Source: Pantoea dispersa (GTDB taxonomy: Bacteria > Pseudomonadota > Gammaproteobacteria > Enterobacterales > Enterobacteriaceae). Taken from it: a stretch of 64,000 nucleotides of DNA. Shown here piece after piece: positions 17,436 through 28,753 of the stretch (position 1 is the first letter of the stretch; each line of letters starts with the position of its first letter). The notes under the pieces are model-generated. The model was not told the origin of the DNA, searched no databases, and was given only the letters and a program-made list of their open reading frames with translations. Position numbers and translations under genes: made by a program. The stretch covers positions 1 through 64,000 of the forward strand of contig NZ_SCKT01000011.1 in the NCBI RefSeq assembly GCF_014155765.1. The letters run 5' to 3'.

Positions 17436-20400
17436 GTCAGCGCCCTGAATCGCTCAATCCCCTGACGCTGCCGCTGCAGGGTGAGCGTCTGATTGAGGCC
17501 TCCGCTGGCACCGGTAAGACCTTTACCATTGGTCTGCTCTACCTGCGTTTGCTGCTGGGACTTGGCGGACCGAATGCTTATGCGCGTCCGCTGTCGGTGG
17601 AAGAGATTCTGGTGGTGACCTTTACCGAAGCCGCCACCGCCGAACTGCGCGGCCGTATCCGGGAAAATATTCATGAGCTGCGGCTGGCCTGTCTGCGCGG
17701 CATCAGCGCAAATCCGATGCTGATGCAGCTGCTGGCCGACATTGCCCAGCCCGCTGAGGCGGCCTCGCTGCTGCTGGCAGCGGAACGTCAGATGGACGAG
17801 GCGGCGATCTTCACCATTCACGGCTTCTGCCAGCGCATGCTCAATCTCAACGCGTTTGAGTCCGGTATGCTGTTCGAGCAGCAGCTGATTGAAGATGAAC
17901 AGCAGCTGTTGCGTCAGGCGACGGCGGATTTCTGGCGGCGCCACTGCTATCCGCTGACGCTGGATATTGCGCGCGTCATCGTTTCGGAATGGAGCGGGCC
18001 GGAACAGCTGTTGTCGACGCTGCGCCCGTGGCTGCAGGGCGAGTCGCCCAGCCTGCGTCTGGCGCCGCACGACAGTGAAACCCTGACATCGCGCCACAGC
18101 AGCAACCTGGCGCGTATTGCCGAAATGAAAGCGCAGTGGCGGGCGCTGGGCGAAGAGGTGCTGACGCTGGTCGGGCAGTCTGATGTCGATAAGCGCAGCT
18201 ACAGCAGCAAAAACCTGCCGCTGTGGGTCAGCAAAGTCAGCGCCTGGGCGCAGAGCGAGACCGCGGATTACCAGATCCCCGCCGAGCTGGCGCGTTTCGG
18301 TCAGCAGGTGCTCAATGAAAAAACTAAAAAGGGCGCGCCACCGCAGCACCCGTTGTTTGCTGCCATTGATACGTTCCTGGCGCAGCCGCTGTCGCTGCGC
18401 GATTTGGTGATTGCACGCGCGCTGGTGGAGGTGCGTCACGCGGTGCGTAAAGAGAAACGCCTGCAGGCGCTGCTGGGGTTTGACGATCTGCTGAGCCGGC
18501 TGGACGAGGCGCTGCAACAGCCCGGCGGCGAGCAGCTGGCGCAGGCGATTCGCCAGCGCTTTCCGGTGGCGCTGATTGACGAATTCCAGGATACCGACCC
18601 GCTGCAGTACCGTATTTTCCGCACGCTCTATTTACAGCAGCCGCAGCATGCGCTGCTGCTGATTGGCGACCCGAAACAGGCTATCTACGCCTTCCGCGGT
18701 GCGGACATCTTTACCTATATCCGCGCGCGCAGTGAAGTTCACGCGCACTACACGCTGGATACCAACTGGCGCTCGTCACCGGCGATGGTGGAGAGCGTCA
18801 ATCAGCTGTTTATGCGCCAGCCCGCACCGTTTCTGTTTGCGGACATCCCGTTTCTGCCGGTCAATGCCGCGCCGCCCAATCAGCGTTTGTCGCTGAGTAT
18901 CGACGGCGAGGAACAGGCCGCGCTGCGCTTCTGGCTACAGCCGGGCGCAGGCTGCAGCGTCAGCGAATACCAGCAGCTGATGGCGCAGCAGTGCGCCGCC
19001 GATATCAGCCGCTGGCTGCAGGCGGGTCAGCAACAGCGCGCGCTGCTGGGCAAAACGCCCGACCAGCGGCCGGTGCAGGCCTCGGACATTACCGTACTGG
19101 TGCGCAGCCGGAACGAAGCCAACCTGATTCGCGCCGCGCTCAATCAGCTCGGCATCCCTTCGGTGTATCTCTCCAACCGCGACAGCGTGTATACCACGCC
19201 CGAGGCGCGAGAACTGCTGTGGCTGCTGCAGGCGATCCTCGCGCCCGAGCAGGAGCGGATGCTGCGCACCGCGCTGGCCACGTCGCTGTTTGCCTTTGAT
19301 GCCGCGCAGCTGGACGCGCTGGATCAGGATGCACGCGGCTGGGATGCGCTGGTGGATACCTTTGCCCGCTGGCAGCAATTATGGCACCAGCGTGGCGTAC
19401 TGCCGATGCTGCGTCAGCTGATGCTGGAGCGCCAGCTGGCAGAAAACCTGCTGGCCTCAGAGAATGGCGAGCGTCGCCTGACCGATCTGCTGCACCTCGG
19501 CGAACTGCTGCAGGAGGCGGCGGCCCAGCTCGACAGTCCGCACGCGCTGGTGCGTTATCTGGCGCAGCAAATCGCCCGACCGGACAGCCAGTCGGCCAGC
19601 CAGCAGCTGCGGCTGGAGAGCGACCGCCACCTGGTGCAGATTGTCACTATCCATAAATCCAAGGGGTTACAGTATCCGCTGGTGTGGCTGCCGTTTGCCG
19701 CCGGTTTCCGCGAGGCCGATATCGCTCTCTATCACGACCGCGAGCATTACAACGCGGTGCTGGATTTGCAGAATGATGAGCAAAGTCTGGCGCTGGCGGA
19801 GCAGGAGCGGCTGGCAGAGGATTTACGCCTGCTGTACGTGGCGCTGACGCGTTCGGTGTATCACTGCAGCGTCGGCGTGGCACCGCTGTTTCGCGGCACG
19901 CGCAAGAAAGAGGGCGAGAGCGATTTACATAAAAGCGCGCTGGGTTTCCTGCTGCAGCGCGGCGAGCCGGCCACCGCAGAACAGCTGGCGAGTTTACTGC
20001 ACGACATCAGCGTGACCGGAACCGAAGTGGTGCTGGCGCAGTCGCAGGGCCATGAACGCTGGCAGGCGCTGGACGAGGTTGACGATGAGCTGGATGCGCG
20101 CAGCGTCACGCGCGCGCTGGCCGATCCGTGGCGTGTCACCAGCTACTCCGGGTTGCAGCAGCACGGCAGTCACCGTCTGCTGGATGTGATGCCGGGCTTC
20201 GATGCGGAAGCGCTCGGGGAAGATCGCGAGGCGGAAGTGCTGGAAGCCGCGCTGACGCCGCACCATTTCCCGCGTGGCGCAGCGCCCGGGACTTTCCTGC
20301 ATACGCTGTTTGAATCGCTCGACTTCACCCAGCCGCCGTCAGCGCCGCAGCTGGAACAGCAGTTGCAGCAGAGCGGCTATCCGCTGCACTGGCAGCCGAT

Positions 20401-20971
20401 GCTGAGCGAGTGGATTACCCGCGTGGTGAACACGCCGCTCAACACTGAAGGGATCCGGCTGAGCGACATCACACCGGGCAATCGCCTGATCGAGATGGAG
20501 TTCTATCTGCCGATTGACGGACTGCTGACGGCACCGGCGCTGGACGCGTTAATGCGGCAGGATCCGCTGTCGCGTCAGGCGCCGCCGCTCGACTTCCGTC
20601 AGGTGCAGGGCATGCTGAAAGGCTTCATCGACCTGGTATTTCGCTGGCAGGGCAAATACTATCTGCTGGATTACAAATCTAACTGGCTGGGCGAGAGCCA
20701 TCAGGCATACACACCGCAGGCGATGGCGCAGGCGATGATCGACCACCGTTACGATTTGCAATATCAGCTGTATACGCTGGCGCTGCATCGCTATTTGCAG
20801 CACCGCCTGACGGATTACGATTATGAACAGCATTTTGGCGGCGTATTCTATCTGTTTTTACGCGGCATGGATGGCAGCTCGCCGGATAACGGGGTGTTCC
20901 ATACCCGACCAACATCAGATTTCGTTTCACAACTGGATAGCCTGTTTCGCGGGCCGGGAGCAGCAGCATGA
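17432..20971 (+). CDS. recB: Exodeoxyribonuclease V subunit RecB
   Basis: RecB is the 3'-5' helicase and the only nuclease of RecBCD. The 1179-residue protein has Walker [14 protein letters not shown] near residues 21-33. Superfamily 1 helicase motifs follow ([48 protein letters not shown]). The C-terminal nuclease site has Asp1080 and Lys1082 in [10 protein letters not shown], at exactly the positions known in E. coli. It overlaps ptrA upstream and recD downstream by four bases each. Confidence 0.98.
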   Translation: MSQRPESLNPLTLPLQGERLIEASAGTGKTFTIGLLYLRLLLGLGGPNAYARPLSVEEILVVTFTEAATAELRGRIRENIHELRLACLRGISANPMLMQLLADIAQPAEAASLLLAAERQMDEAAIFTIHGFCQRMLNLNAFESGMLFEQQLIEDEQQLLRQATADFWRRHCYPLTLDIARVIVSEWSGPEQLLSTLRPWLQGESPSLRLAPHDSETLTSRHSSNLARIAEMKAQWRALGEEVLTLVGQSDVDKRSYSSKNLPLWVSKVSAWAQSETADYQIPAELARFGQQVLNEKTKKGAPPQHPLFAAIDTFLAQPLSLRDLVIARALVEVRHAVRKEKRLQALLGFDDLLSRLDEALQQPGGEQLAQAIRQRFPVALIDEFQDTDPLQYRIFRTLYLQQPQHALLLIGDPKQAIYAFRGADIFTYIRARSEVHAHYTLDTNWRSSPAMVESVNQLFMRQPAPFLFADIPFLPVNAAPPNQRLSLSIDGEEQAALRFWLQPGAGCSVSEYQQLMAQQCAADISRWLQAGQQQRALLGKTPDQRPVQASDITVLVRSRNEANLIRAALNQLGIPSVYLSNRDSVYTTPEARELLWLLQAILAPEQERMLRTALATSLFAFDAAQLDALDQDARGWDALVDTFARWQQLWHQRGVLPMLRQLMLERQLAENLLASENGERRLTDLLHLGELLQEAAAQLDSPHALVRYLAQQIARPDSQSASQQLRLESDRHLVQIVTIHKSKGLQYPLVWLPFAAGFREADIALYHDREHYNAVLDLQNDEQSLALAEQERLAEDLRLLYVALTRSVYHCSVGVAPLFRGTRKKEGESDLHKSALGFLLQRGEPATAEQLASLLHDISVTGTEVVLAQSQGHERWQALDEVDDELDARSVTRALADPWRVTSYSGLQQHGSHRLLDVMPGFDAEALGEDREAEVLEAALTPHHFPRGAAPGTFLHTLFESLDFTQPPSAPQLEQQLQQSGYPLHWQPMLSEWITRVVNTPLNTEGIRLSDITPGNRLIEMEFYLPIDGLLTAPALDALMRQDPLSRQAPPLDFRQVQGMLKGFIDLVFRWQGKYYLLDYKSNWLGESHQAYTPQAMAQAMIDHRYDLQYQLYTLALHRYLQHRLTDYDYEQHFGGVFYLFLRGMDGSSPDNGVFHTRPTSDFVSQLDSLFRGPGAAA

Positions 20972-22815
20972 GTAGCATGAGTACGCTATTGGCACAGGCG
21001 GCAGAACTGCGCCTGCTGCGGGCGCTGGATATTCAGTTTGCCCGGCTGCTGGCCGACGACGATCGGCCCGCGCATCTGCTGGCGGCTGCCTGTCTCAGCG
21101 CGGAAGCCGGTGACGGTCACGTCTGCCTGCCGCTGTCGCAGCTTACCCGTGAAGGACTCTTTAGCGGTCGTCATCCGGAGCTGGCGCACGCCATCTGGCA
21201 GGCCGCCGGCGAGCCGCAGGACTGGCCGACGCTGCTGGCGGACTGGCAGGCGCTCAGCGCCAGCGATCGCCCGGCGCCGGTGGTGTTGCGTGATAACCGG
21301 CTCTATCTGCACCGGCTCTGGCATCACGAAGGGGAAGTGGCGCGTTTCTTCCAGCCACAGGCGGCGCCGCAGCTGTTTGCGCCCGAACAGGTGCGCCTCG
21401 TGCTGGATACCTTTTTCGGCAGCCAGCCTGAGGACTGGCAGAAAATTGCGGCGGCGGTGGCGCTGACGCAAAAAACTGCGGTGATCTCCGGCGGGCCCGG
21501 CACCGGCAAAACCACCACGGTGGCGAAGCTGCTGGCGGCGCTGATTCGCCTCAGTGAGGGAACCCTGCGCATTCAGCTGGCCGCGCCTACCGGCAAGGCG
21601 GCGGCGCGGCTCACCGAGTCGCTGGGTAAGGCGCTGCGCAGTCTCGACGTCAGCGATGCGGAGCGCCAGCGTTTTCCGGCAGAAGCCACCACGCTGCACC
21701 GTTTACTCGGCGCTCAGCCGGAGACGCAGCGCCTGCGCTACCACGCCGGTAATCCGCTGCATCTCGACGTGCTGGTGGTCGATGAAGCCTCGATGGTCGA
21801 TCTTGGCATGATGGCAAACCTGATCGCCGCGCTGCCCGCTCACGCGCGGGTGATTTTTCTCGGCGATCGCGACCAGCTGGCCTCGGTTGAAGCCGGTGCG
21901 GTACTCGGGGATATCTGCCGCTGTGCTGAGGCGGGCTACAGTCCGGTGCGCGCGCTGCAGCTCACCACGCTGACCGGCTGCGAGGTTGCCGGCACCGATG
22001 ATGCGGTGGCCCCGGCGGTGCGCGATGCCATCTGCCTGCTGCGCAAAAGCTACCGTTTCGCGGCGCACTCCGGCATCGGTCAGCTGGCTGCGGCGGTCAA
22101 CGCCGGCGAAGCGCAGGCGGTCGAGGCCGCCTTTCAGGCGGGCTTCAGTGATATCGTGCGCCAGCCGCTCAACGATGCCGAAGCGTATCAGGCGATGCTG
22201 ACGCAGATTGCCGAAGGCTATCGGCCATTTCTCCAGCTGATTAACCAGCGTGCCGCACCAGCCGAGGTGATTGCTGCGTTTGGCCGTTATCAGCTGCTGT
22301 GCGCGCTGCGCGAAGGGCCATTTGGCGTGCAGGGACTCAATCAGCGTATTGAGCACAAGCTGATGCAGCTGCAGCTGATTCGTCGTCCGGCAGGGGGCAG
22401 CCGCTGGTATCAGGGACGTCCGGTGATGGTGACGCGTAACGACAGCGCGCTCGGCCTGTTCAATGGTGACATCGGCATTACACTGTTCGATGAGGAAGGG
22501 CTGCACAAGGTGTTTTTCCCGCTGCCTGATGGCAGCATCAAAGCGGTACAGCCAAGTCGCCTGCCGGCCCATGACACGGCATGGGCGATGACGGTGCACA
22601 AATCACAGGGTTCGGAGTTTGACCACACCGCGCTGGTGATGCCGGCTCAGTTCCTGCCGGTACTGACGCGCGAGCTGATTTACACCGCTATTACCCGGGC
22701 GCGCAGCCAGCTGACGCTGTTCAGTGATGAAGCGGTGTTCCGGCGCGCGGTGCAGTTGCGCACGCAGCGGCGCAGCGGGTTGCTGGATCGCTTAGGGGGA
22801 GAAGAGGGCAGATGA
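20968..22815 (+). CDS. recD: Exodeoxyribonuclease V subunit RecD
   Basis: RecD is the 5'-3' helicase of RecBCD and the subunit that keeps nuclease activity switched on until Chi. The 615-residue protein has an N-terminal RecB-contact domain, Walker [11 protein letters not shown] at about residues 175-184, Walker [14 protein letters not shown], and the C-terminal motif [11 protein letters not shown]. The start ATG overlaps the recB stop (ATGA); a second in-frame ATG lies nine bases on. It converges on argA 52 bases downstream, with a GC-rich 7-bp inverted repeat between them. Confidence 0.97.
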   Translation: MSSMSTLLAQAAELRLLRALDIQFARLLADDDRPAHLLAAACLSAEAGDGHVCLPLSQLTREGLFSGRHPELAHAIWQAAGEPQDWPTLLADWQALSASDRPAPVVLRDNRLYLHRLWHHEGEVARFFQPQAAPQLFAPEQVRLVLDTFFGSQPEDWQKIAAAVALTQKTAVISGGPGTGKTTTVAKLLAALIRLSEGTLRIQLAAPTGKAAARLTESLGKALRSLDVSDAERQRFPAEATTLHRLLGAQPETQRLRYHAGNPLHLDVLVVDEASMVDLGMMANLIAALPAHARVIFLGDRDQLASVEAGAVLGDICRCAEAGYSPVRALQLTTLTGCEVAGTDDAVAPAVRDAICLLRKSYRFAAHSGIGQLAAAVNAGEAQAVEAAFQAGFSDIVRQPLNDAEAYQAMLTQIAEGYRPFLQLINQRAAPAEVIAAFGRYQLLCALREGPFGVQGLNQRIEHKLMQLQLIRRPAGGSRWYQGRPVMVTRNDSALGLFNGDIGITLFDEEGLHKVFFPLPDGSIKAVQPSRLPAHDTAWAMTVHKSQGSEFDHTALVMPAQFLPVLTRELIYTAITRARSQLTLFSDEAVFRRAVQLRTQRRSGLLDRLGGEEGR

Positions 22816-22866
22816 TTGCGCCGCCGCGGGGACTTACCCTCAGCGGCGCGTAAGGTGCGCTGGCGC

Positions 22867-24195
22867 TTAGCGTAGGTCTGCCATCAGCACTTTGGAACGA
22901 CGCTGATAGTTGTACATCTGCTTTTTGCTTTCAGGCAGCGACTCAATATCCACGGGCGTGAAGCCGCGCTCCTGGAACCAGTGGATACTGCGCGTGGTCA
23001 GCACGAACAGCTTCTTCAGCCCCATCTGCCGCGCCTGTAGCGCCACGCGCTCCAGCAGCAGCTCGCCGCGTGACGAGCTGCGATAGTCGGGGTGCACCGC
23101 CACGCAGGCCATCTCGCCGATTTGCTCGTCCGGGAACGGATAGAGCGCCGCGCAGGCGATGGTCATGTTGTCGCGCTGAATAATGGTGAATTTGTCGATC
23201 TCCATCTCCAGCTGCTCGCGTGAACGGCGCACCAGAATGCCCTGCTGCTCCAGCGGACGAATCAGTTCAAGAATCCCGCCGATGTCGTTGATGTTGGCGC
23301 GGCGAATCTGCTCGGCCGACTCCATGACAATCTGCGTACCGATACCGTCACGCGAGAACAGCTCCTGCAGCAGTGCGCCATCTTCCTGATAGCTGATCAG
23401 ATGGCTGCGGCGTACGCCGCTGCGGCAGGCTTTGACCGCGCCACGCAGGAAGCGCACGGTGCCGGAGAGAAAATCACCGTCGCTCTCCATTTCATCAATC
23501 CGCGTCTGCGCCTCGTTCGGGAACAGCTCGGAAATGATGGTGCCTTCGCGGTCGGTTACGCCCTGTTCGGAGCAGAAACCGATCATCTTCTCGGCTTTCA
23601 GCTTAATCGCCAGCTGCGTCGCCACCTCTTCCGAGGTCAGGTTAAAGCTCTCGCCGGTCACCGAGACCGCCACCGGCCCCAGCAGCACAATGGCATTGTT
23701 ATCCAGCTGACGATGGATCGCCTCTTCGTCAATGCGGCGGATGCGGCCGCTGTGGCAGTAATCGACGCCGTCATCCACGCCCAGCGGCTGAGCGATGATG
23801 AAGTTACCGCTCACCACATTAATATGCGCGCCCTGCAGCGGCGTATTATTCAGGCTCATCGACAGACGCGCCGTAATATCGAGCTGTAAACGCCCGGCCG
23901 CCTGCTTCACCAGCTCCAGCGATTGGGCATCGGTCACGCGGGTGTGTTTGTGATAAATCGGCTCCAGCTGCTGCTGCGCGAGGCTGGCATCGATCTGCGG
24001 CCGTGCGCCATAAACCACCACCAGGCGAATGCCGAGACTATGCAACAGGCCGATATCGTTAACGATGCTGGAGAAGTTCTCATGCTCGATGGCCTCGCCA
24101 CCCAGCATGATGACAAACGTCTTGTCACGGTGGGCATTAATATAGGGAACGGTATGGCGAAAACCCTGAACCAGTTCGGTACTGCGTTCCTTCAC
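22867..24195 (-). CDS. argA: N-acetylglutamate synthase ArgA
   Basis: ArgA makes N-acetylglutamate from acetyl-CoA and glutamate, the first and arginine-inhibited step of arginine synthesis. The 442-residue protein joins an amino-acid-kinase-like domain ([36 protein letters not shown]) that binds arginine and a C-terminal GNAT acetyltransferase domain ([20 protein letters not shown]). The start is GTG at 24195 with GAGGG upstream, as in E. coli. Paired ARG boxes directly in front imply ArgR repression. Confidence 0.97.
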   Translation of the reverse strand: MKERSTELVQGFRHTVPYINAHRDKTFVIMLGGEAIEHENFSSIVNDIGLLHSLGIRLVVVYGARPQIDASLAQQQLEPIYHKHTRVTDAQSLELVKQAAGRLQLDITARLSMSLNNTPLQGAHINVVSGNFIIAQPLGVDDGVDYCHSGRIRRIDEEAIHRQLDNNAIVLLGPVAVSVTGESFNLTSEEVATQLAIKLKAEKMIGFCSEQGVTDREGTIISELFPNEAQTRIDEMESDGDFLSGTVRFLRGAVKACRSGVRRSHLISYQEDGALLQELFSRDGIGTQIVMESAEQIRRANINDIGGILELIRPLEQQGILVRRSREQLEMEIDKFTIIQRDNMTIACAALYPFPDEQIGEMACVAVHPDYRSSSRGELLLERVALQARQMGLKKLFVLTTRSIHWFQERGFTPVDIESLPESKKQMYNYQRRSKVLMADLR

Positions 24196-24206
24196 GGCAA
24201 ACCCTC

Positions 24207-24245
24207 TGTGAATGGTTATTCGAAATTTATGTATTTTTATGCTCT
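24207..24245. promoter_or_regulatory. Tandem ARG boxes (ArgR operator) of argA
   Basis: Two 18-bp ARG boxes at 24207-24224 and 24228-24245 are separated by exactly three bases, the spacing bound by hexameric ArgR. The first reads TGTGAATGGTTATTCGAA, close to the consensus TGAAT-N4-ATTCA. The second (TATGTATTTTTATGCT core) is weaker. They begin 12 bases upstream of the argA start and must overlap its promoter. Confidence 0.8.
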
Positions 24246-24427
24246 TTCGCCGCTTTTTGCAAGCATCGGACCTGACGTTACTTTACGATTTTCCTGATGC
24301 AAGCCACGCTAACAGACTGCATTATCTGGTTTTTCCGGCAAGACAAGACATTCCTCATTGAATAAAGTTTTCGCCTTCTGCTCGTCAACTGACGATTTTT
24401 TAGACATAACACAGTAGCTGGAGCGGC

Positions 24428-25663
24428 ATGTCCGAAGCTTTTACCCGAAGACGACTTTTACAGGGCGCAGGTGCGCTGTGGTTGCTGAGCGTGACGCGCA
24501 GCGGTTTTGCGGCCAGTCAGCACATTGTGGCCGTGCGCATCTGGCCATCCTCGACTTACTCGCGCGTGACGCTGGAATCCAGCGTCGCGCTGCACTATAA
24601 GCAGTTCACGCTGAGCAACCCCGAACGGCTGGTGATCGATATCCAGAACCTGCACATCAACAGCGCGCTGAAAGGCATCGATAAGCTGGTGCGGGTGGAC
24701 GATCCCTACATTAAAACCGCGCGCGTCGGTCAGTTCGATCCCACCACGGTGCGCGTGGTGCTGGAGCTGAAGCGCAGCGTGGCACCGAAAACCTTCACCC
24801 TCGATCCGGTCGCTGGTATTCGCCACCGGCTGGTGGTCGATCTCTATCCCAGCCAGTCGTCACAGGAAGAGGATCCGCTGCTGGCGTTACTGAAGGATTA
24901 CAACCAGGGCGAACTGGAGCGCGATCAACCGGCGCAGGCGCCGCTACCGGGTAAAGCCGGGCGCGATCGACCGATTATTATCATGATCGATCCCGGTCAC
25001 GGCGGGGAAGATCCCGGCGCGCACGGCAAGTACAAAACGCGCGAGAAAGATATCGTGCTGAAGATTGGACGCTATTTGAAAGCGCTGATCGACAAAGAAC
25101 GTAATATGAAGGCTTACATGACGCGCAACGAAGATGTGTTTATACCGCTGCGCGTGCGGGTCGCGAAAGCGCGCAAGCAGCGCGCCGATCTGTTTGTCTC
25201 AATTCACGCCGACGCCTTTACCAGCCGGGCGGCGCGCGGCTCTTCGGTCTTCGCGCTCTCCACCAGCGGCGCAACCTCGGCCGCCGCGCGCTTTCTCGCC
25301 CAGACGCAGAACGAAGCGGATTTGATCGGCGGGGTCAGCATGAGCGGCGATCGCTATCTCGACCACACCATGTTCGATATGGTGCAGCGGCAGACCATCA
25401 GCGACAGTCTGAAGTTTGGCAAAGAAGTGCTGACGCGCATGGGCCACATTAACCACCTGCATAAACGCACGGTGGATCAGGCCGGCTTTGCGGTGCTGAA
25501 AGCGCCGGATATCCCGTCGATTCTGGTAGAAACGGCGTTTATCAGTAACGTCGAAGAGGAGCGGAAGCTGCGTACGCCGCGCTATCAGCATCAGGTGGCG
25601 GAAGCCATTCTGCACGGTATTAAGGCGTATTTTGACAAAGGCGGCGTGCTGGCACGACGTTAG
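24428..25663 (+). CDS. amiC: N-acetylmuramoyl-L-alanine amidase AmiC
   Basis: AmiC cuts the peptide from the glycan of peptidoglycan during cell separation, activated by NlpD. The 411-residue precursor begins with a Tat signal ([15 protein letters not shown]), so it is exported folded. An AMIN domain follows (about 30-150), which targets the septum. A zinc amidase_3 domain comes next, with [21 protein letters not shown] and the C-terminal Glu in LVETAFISN. The ATG at 24428 has GGAG in front. It is divergent from argA and convergent with the initiator tRNA cluster. Confidence 0.96.
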   Translation: MSEAFTRRRLLQGAGALWLLSVTRSGFAASQHIVAVRIWPSSTYSRVTLESSVALHYKQFTLSNPERLVIDIQNLHINSALKGIDKLVRVDDPYIKTARVGQFDPTTVRVVLELKRSVAPKTFTLDPVAGIRHRLVVDLYPSQSSQEEDPLLALLKDYNQGELERDQPAQAPLPGKAGRDRPIIIMIDPGHGGEDPGAHGKYKTREKDIVLKIGRYLKALIDKERNMKAYMTRNEDVFIPLRVRVAKARKQRADLFVSIHADAFTSRAARGSSVFALSTSGATSAAARFLAQTQNEADLIGGVSMSGDRYLDHTMFDMVQRQTISDSLKFGKEVLTRMGHINHLHKRTVDQAGFAVLKAPDIPSILVETAFISNVEEERKLRTPRYQHQVAEAILHGIKAYFDKGGVLARR

Positions 25664-25705
25664 GGCAGGGCGGCAGCGATGCCGCTTTTTACCAGGCGCA
25701 GAAAC

Positions 25706-25728
25706 AAAAAAACACCCGTCAGGGTGTT
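25706..25728 (-). terminator. Rho-independent terminator of the initiator tRNA operon
   Basis: On the minus strand a 7-bp stem AACACCC/GGGTGTT with loop TGAC (25711-25728) runs into a T-run (25706-25712). It lies 23 bases after the last tRNA and between it and the convergent amiC. Confidence 0.88.
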
Positions 25729-25751
25729 GTGATGTTCTTCGTCAGAAGAAG

Positions 25752-25828
<77 letters not shown>

Positions 25829-25880
25829 TCCGTCTGTCGCACTGAGCGACTTTGCACATTGTATTCTTCGTTAAGACAAT

Positions 25881-25957
<77 letters not shown>

Positions 25958-26009
25958 TCCGTCTGTCGCGCTAAGCGACTTGCCACATTGTCTCTTCATC
26001 ACGAAGAAT

Positions 26010-26086
<77 letters not shown>

Positions 26087-26099
26087 TCCGTGGATGCGC

Positions 26100-26127
26100 A
26101 CTATACACCGGGCGTATGATGATGCAA
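26100..26127 (-). promoter_or_regulatory. Promoter of the initiator tRNA operon
   Basis: On the minus strand TTGCAT (26127-26122), a 16-base spacer and TATAGT (26105-26100) form a strong sigma-70 promoter. The following GCGC-rich discriminator is typical of stable RNA promoters under stringent (ppGpp) control. It is 14 bases upstream of the first tRNA. Confidence 0.8.
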
Positions 26128-26293
26128 CCCCTTTTTTGTGTTAAAGCGCTAAATAGACAAACAGTTGCTGAATTATTTGGCCATTGGGCGATTTATTATA
26201 CAGATGTGAGCGCGCTAGCCTGCGGCAGATTTCATTCTGTCTGCCCCTTTGCTATCGTCGCCGTGCAAACAACCAGCTTAAAAAGAGAAGGTA

Positions 26294-27442
26294 ATGAAAG
26301 GACATTGGGCGAAGTATGCACTTACTGGCGCATTTCTGGCGCTGTTAGCCGGTTGTAGCTCTAAGCCGACCGATCGCGGTCAGCAATATATTGATGGCAA
26401 GCTGGAGCAACCGCTCGGGCTGGTGAATGAGCCGAACGCCAAAGGGCGTCCGGTCAATGGCCGTGATTTCGGCCTGCAGGTGCAGCAGATCCAGTCGGCG
26501 TCGTCCGGTCTGTATGGCCGCAACCTCGGCACTTACAGTGCGATTCAGAACTGGCTGCTCTCCGGCGCCGATACGCGTCAGCTGCGCCAGTTCGGCCTGA
26601 ACGCCTATCAGATGGAAGGCACCGACAGCTACGGCAACGTACAGTTTACCGGTTACTACACGCCGGTGGTGGAAGCGCGTTATACCCGTCAGGGCGAATT
26701 TCAGTATCCGATTTATCGCATGCCGCCGCGTCCGCGCGGACAGAAGCTGCCAAGCCGCGCTTCTATCTATAGTGGCGCACTGGATGAGCGTTATGTGATT
26801 GCCTGGAGCAATTCGCTGATCGACAACTTTATGATGGACGTGCAGGGCAGCGGCTATGTCGATTTCGGCGATGGCCGTCCGCTGCGCTTCTTCGGCTACG
26901 GCGGCAAGAACGGCTGGGCTTACCACAGTATTGGTAAAGAGCTGATCGATCGCGGTGAAGTGAAGCGCGAAGACATGTCGATGCAGGCGATTCGGCAGTG
27001 GGCGCAGGAGCACTCACCGCAGGAAGTGCGCAATGTGCTGGAAACCAACCAGTCGTTCGTGTTCTTTAAGCCGGAAGAGTATGTACCGGTGCGCGGCGCC
27101 AGCGCGGTACCGCTGATCGCCAAAGCCTCGGTGGCGTCCGATCGTTCGCTGATTCCCGCCGGCACGGCGCTGCTGGCTGAAGTGCCGCAGCTGAATGAGA
27201 AGGGCAAATTCAACGGCAAATATGAGATGCGCCTGATGGTCGCGCTGGACGTGGGCGGCGCGATCAAAGGCCAGCACTTCGATATCTACCAGGGCGTCGG
27301 CCCGGATGCGGCGCATCTGGCGGGCTTCTACAACCATTATGGCCGCGTCTGGGTGCTGAAAGCCGCACCGGGAACCGGCCAGCCGCTGTTCAGCAATCCG
27401 CAAAACGGCAATAATGGTTCATTGATTATCGGCGCAAATTGA
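26294..27442 (+). CDS. mltA: Membrane-bound lytic murein transglycosylase A, MltA
   Basis: MltA cleaves the glycan strand of peptidoglycan to 1,6-anhydromuramic ends. The 382-residue precursor has a lipoprotein signal with lipobox LAGC (Cys21), then SSKPTDRGQQY as in E. coli MltA; the residues after the Cys favour the outer membrane. The MltA domain is seen in VQFTGYYTPVVEA and MDVQGSGYVDFGDG. A 3D domain carries the catalytic Asp in ALDVGGAIKGQHFDIYQG. It is 17 residues longer than the E. coli protein, partly at the C-terminus (NPQNGNNGSLIIGAN). GAAGG precedes the ATG. Confidence 0.95.
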   Translation: MKGHWAKYALTGAFLALLAGCSSKPTDRGQQYIDGKLEQPLGLVNEPNAKGRPVNGRDFGLQVQQIQSASSGLYGRNLGTYSAIQNWLLSGADTRQLRQFGLNAYQMEGTDSYGNVQFTGYYTPVVEARYTRQGEFQYPIYRMPPRPRGQKLPSRASIYSGALDERYVIAWSNSLIDNFMMDVQGSGYVDFGDGRPLRFFGYGGKNGWAYHSIGKELIDRGEVKREDMSMQAIRQWAQEHSPQEVRNVLETNQSFVFFKPEEYVPVRGASAVPLIAKASVASDRSLIPAGTALLAEVPQLNEKGKFNGKYEMRLMVALDVGGAIKGQHFDIYQGVGPDAAHLAGFYNHYGRVWVLKAAPGTGQPLFSNPQNGNNGSLIIGAN

Positions 27443-27502
27443 TAGGCTGCGCACCCTGGGTTTGTCGGGTGCGCGTCTGCGCATCGTACTAAAAGGTTAG
27501 CT

Positions 27503-28309
27503 ATGAAAGTTGTCAGCGACGCCTGGCGCCAGCGATTTGGCGGCACGGCGCGTCTCTACGGGCAGGAAGCACTGCAGCGTTTTGCCGACGCGCATTTCTG
27601 CGTCATCGGCATCGGCGGCGTCGGTTCCTGGGCGGCCGAAGCGCTGGCGCGCACCGGCATCGGTAAAATTACCCTGATCGACATGGATGATGTGTGTATT
27701 ACCAATACCAACCGTCAGATTCATGCGTTGCAGGGGCATGTCGGTCAGGCGAAAACCGAGGTGATGGCGCAGCGTATTCATGCCATCAATCCGGAGTGTG
27801 AGGTGATCTGCATCGATGACTTTATCACGCCGGACAATACCGCTGAGCTGATGGCTGCGGGGTTCGACTATGTGATTGACGCGATTGATAGCGTGCGCCC
27901 TAAGGCTGCGCTGATTGCCTGGTGCCGGCGTAATAAGATCCCGCTGATCACTACCGGTGGCGCCGGCGGACAGATCGATCCGACGCAGATTCAGGTCAGT
28001 GACTTAGCCAAAACCATTCAGGATCCGCTGGCTGCCAAATTGCGCGAGCGGCTGAAAAGTGATTTTGGCGTAGTGAAAAACAGCAAGGGTAAACTGGGGA
28101 TCGACTGCGTGTTCTCTACCGAGGCGCTGGTGTATCCGCAGCCGGACGGCAGCGTATGCGCTTCGCGCAGCACGGCGGAAGGGCCAAAGCGCATGGACTG
28201 TGCCGCCGGCTTTGGTGCGGCCACCATGGTGACCGCCACCTTTGGTTTTGTTGCGGTGTCGCACGCGCTGAAAAAATTTCTCGCGCGCGCGGCGCGTCAG
28301 TCTGCCTGA
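27503..28309 (+). CDS. tcdA: tRNA threonylcarbamoyladenosine dehydratase TcdA (CsdL)
   Basis: TcdA uses ATP to cyclise t6A37 of tRNAs to ct6A. The 268-residue protein is E1-like, with the nucleotide-binding [13 protein letters not shown] (from residue 36), [13 protein letters not shown] and the catalytic-domain segment [14 protein letters not shown]. The length equals E. coli TcdA. CsdA and CsdE supply it with sulfur-related activity in E. coli, and both are encoded just downstream on the opposite strand. The 3' end overlaps that of csdE by 13 bases. A GC-rich stem-loop (GCGCACCC/GGGTGCGC, 27449-27474) separates it from mltA. Confidence 0.96.
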   Translation: MKVVSDAWRQRFGGTARLYGQEALQRFADAHFCVIGIGGVGSWAAEALARTGIGKITLIDMDDVCITNTNRQIHALQGHVGQAKTEVMAQRIHAINPECEVICIDDFITPDNTAELMAAGFDYVIDAIDSVRPKAALIAWCRRNKIPLITTGGAGGQIDPTQIQVSDLAKTIQDPLAAKLRERLKSDFGVVKNSKGKLGIDCVFSTEALVYPQPDGSVCASRSTAEGPKRMDCAAGFGAATMVTATFGFVAVSHALKKFLARAARQSA

Positions 28310-28749
28310 TGCGCGCGGGCAGCACGCTGTACCGCCTCAGCCAGCGCCTGTAAACCACTGCTGCGCGAGGCGCTCAGTTGCGCGCGCAGCCCTAAGGTAT
28401 CAAACAGCGCCAGCGGATCTGTGGCTAACAGCGCCGCGGGTGTTTTTCCTTCCACCGCTGTCAGCAGCACCGCCAGCAATCCGCGCACAATGCGTCCCTC
28501 GCTGTCGCCGTAAAAATGCAGCGTACCGTCGGCCCGCTGCTGGCTGCTGAGCCAGACGCGGTTTTCGCAGCCGGACAGCTCAATTTCCGCCGTTTTCAGC
28601 GCTTCCGGCAGTGCCGGCAGCTGGCGGCTGAGCTGAATCAGCTGGCGATAGCGATCTTCCCACTGATGAAAATGGGCAAACTTCTCCGTCAGGCTGGCTT
28701 CGGTAATCAGATCACCAAACGGATGGGGGGCAAGCAGGGCTGATGTCAT
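28297..28749 (-). CDS. csdE: Sulfur acceptor protein CsdE
   Basis: CsdE is a SufE-like protein that accepts sulfane sulfur from CsdA. The 150-residue protein has its acceptor Cys61 in the motif SGCENRVW, and [20 protein letters not shown] follows as in the family. The ATG at 28749, four bases after the csdA stop, gives a length like E. coli (147). A GTG at 28761 is an alternative that would overlap csdA. It forms an operon with csdA. Confidence 0.94.
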   Translation of the reverse strand: MTSALLAPHPFGDLITEASLTEKFAHFHQWEDRYRQLIQLSRQLPALPEALKTAEIELSGCENRVWLSSQQRADGTLHFYGDSEGRIVRGLLAVLLTAVEGKTPAALLATDPLALFDTLGLRAQLSASRSSGLQALAEAVQRAARAHQAD

Positions 28750-28753
28750 TACG

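Noticed and set aside
22818-22849. GCGCCGC/GCGGCGC inverted repeat between recD and argA
   Set aside because: The loop is long (18 bases) and there is no T-run on either strand, so I did not call it a terminator.
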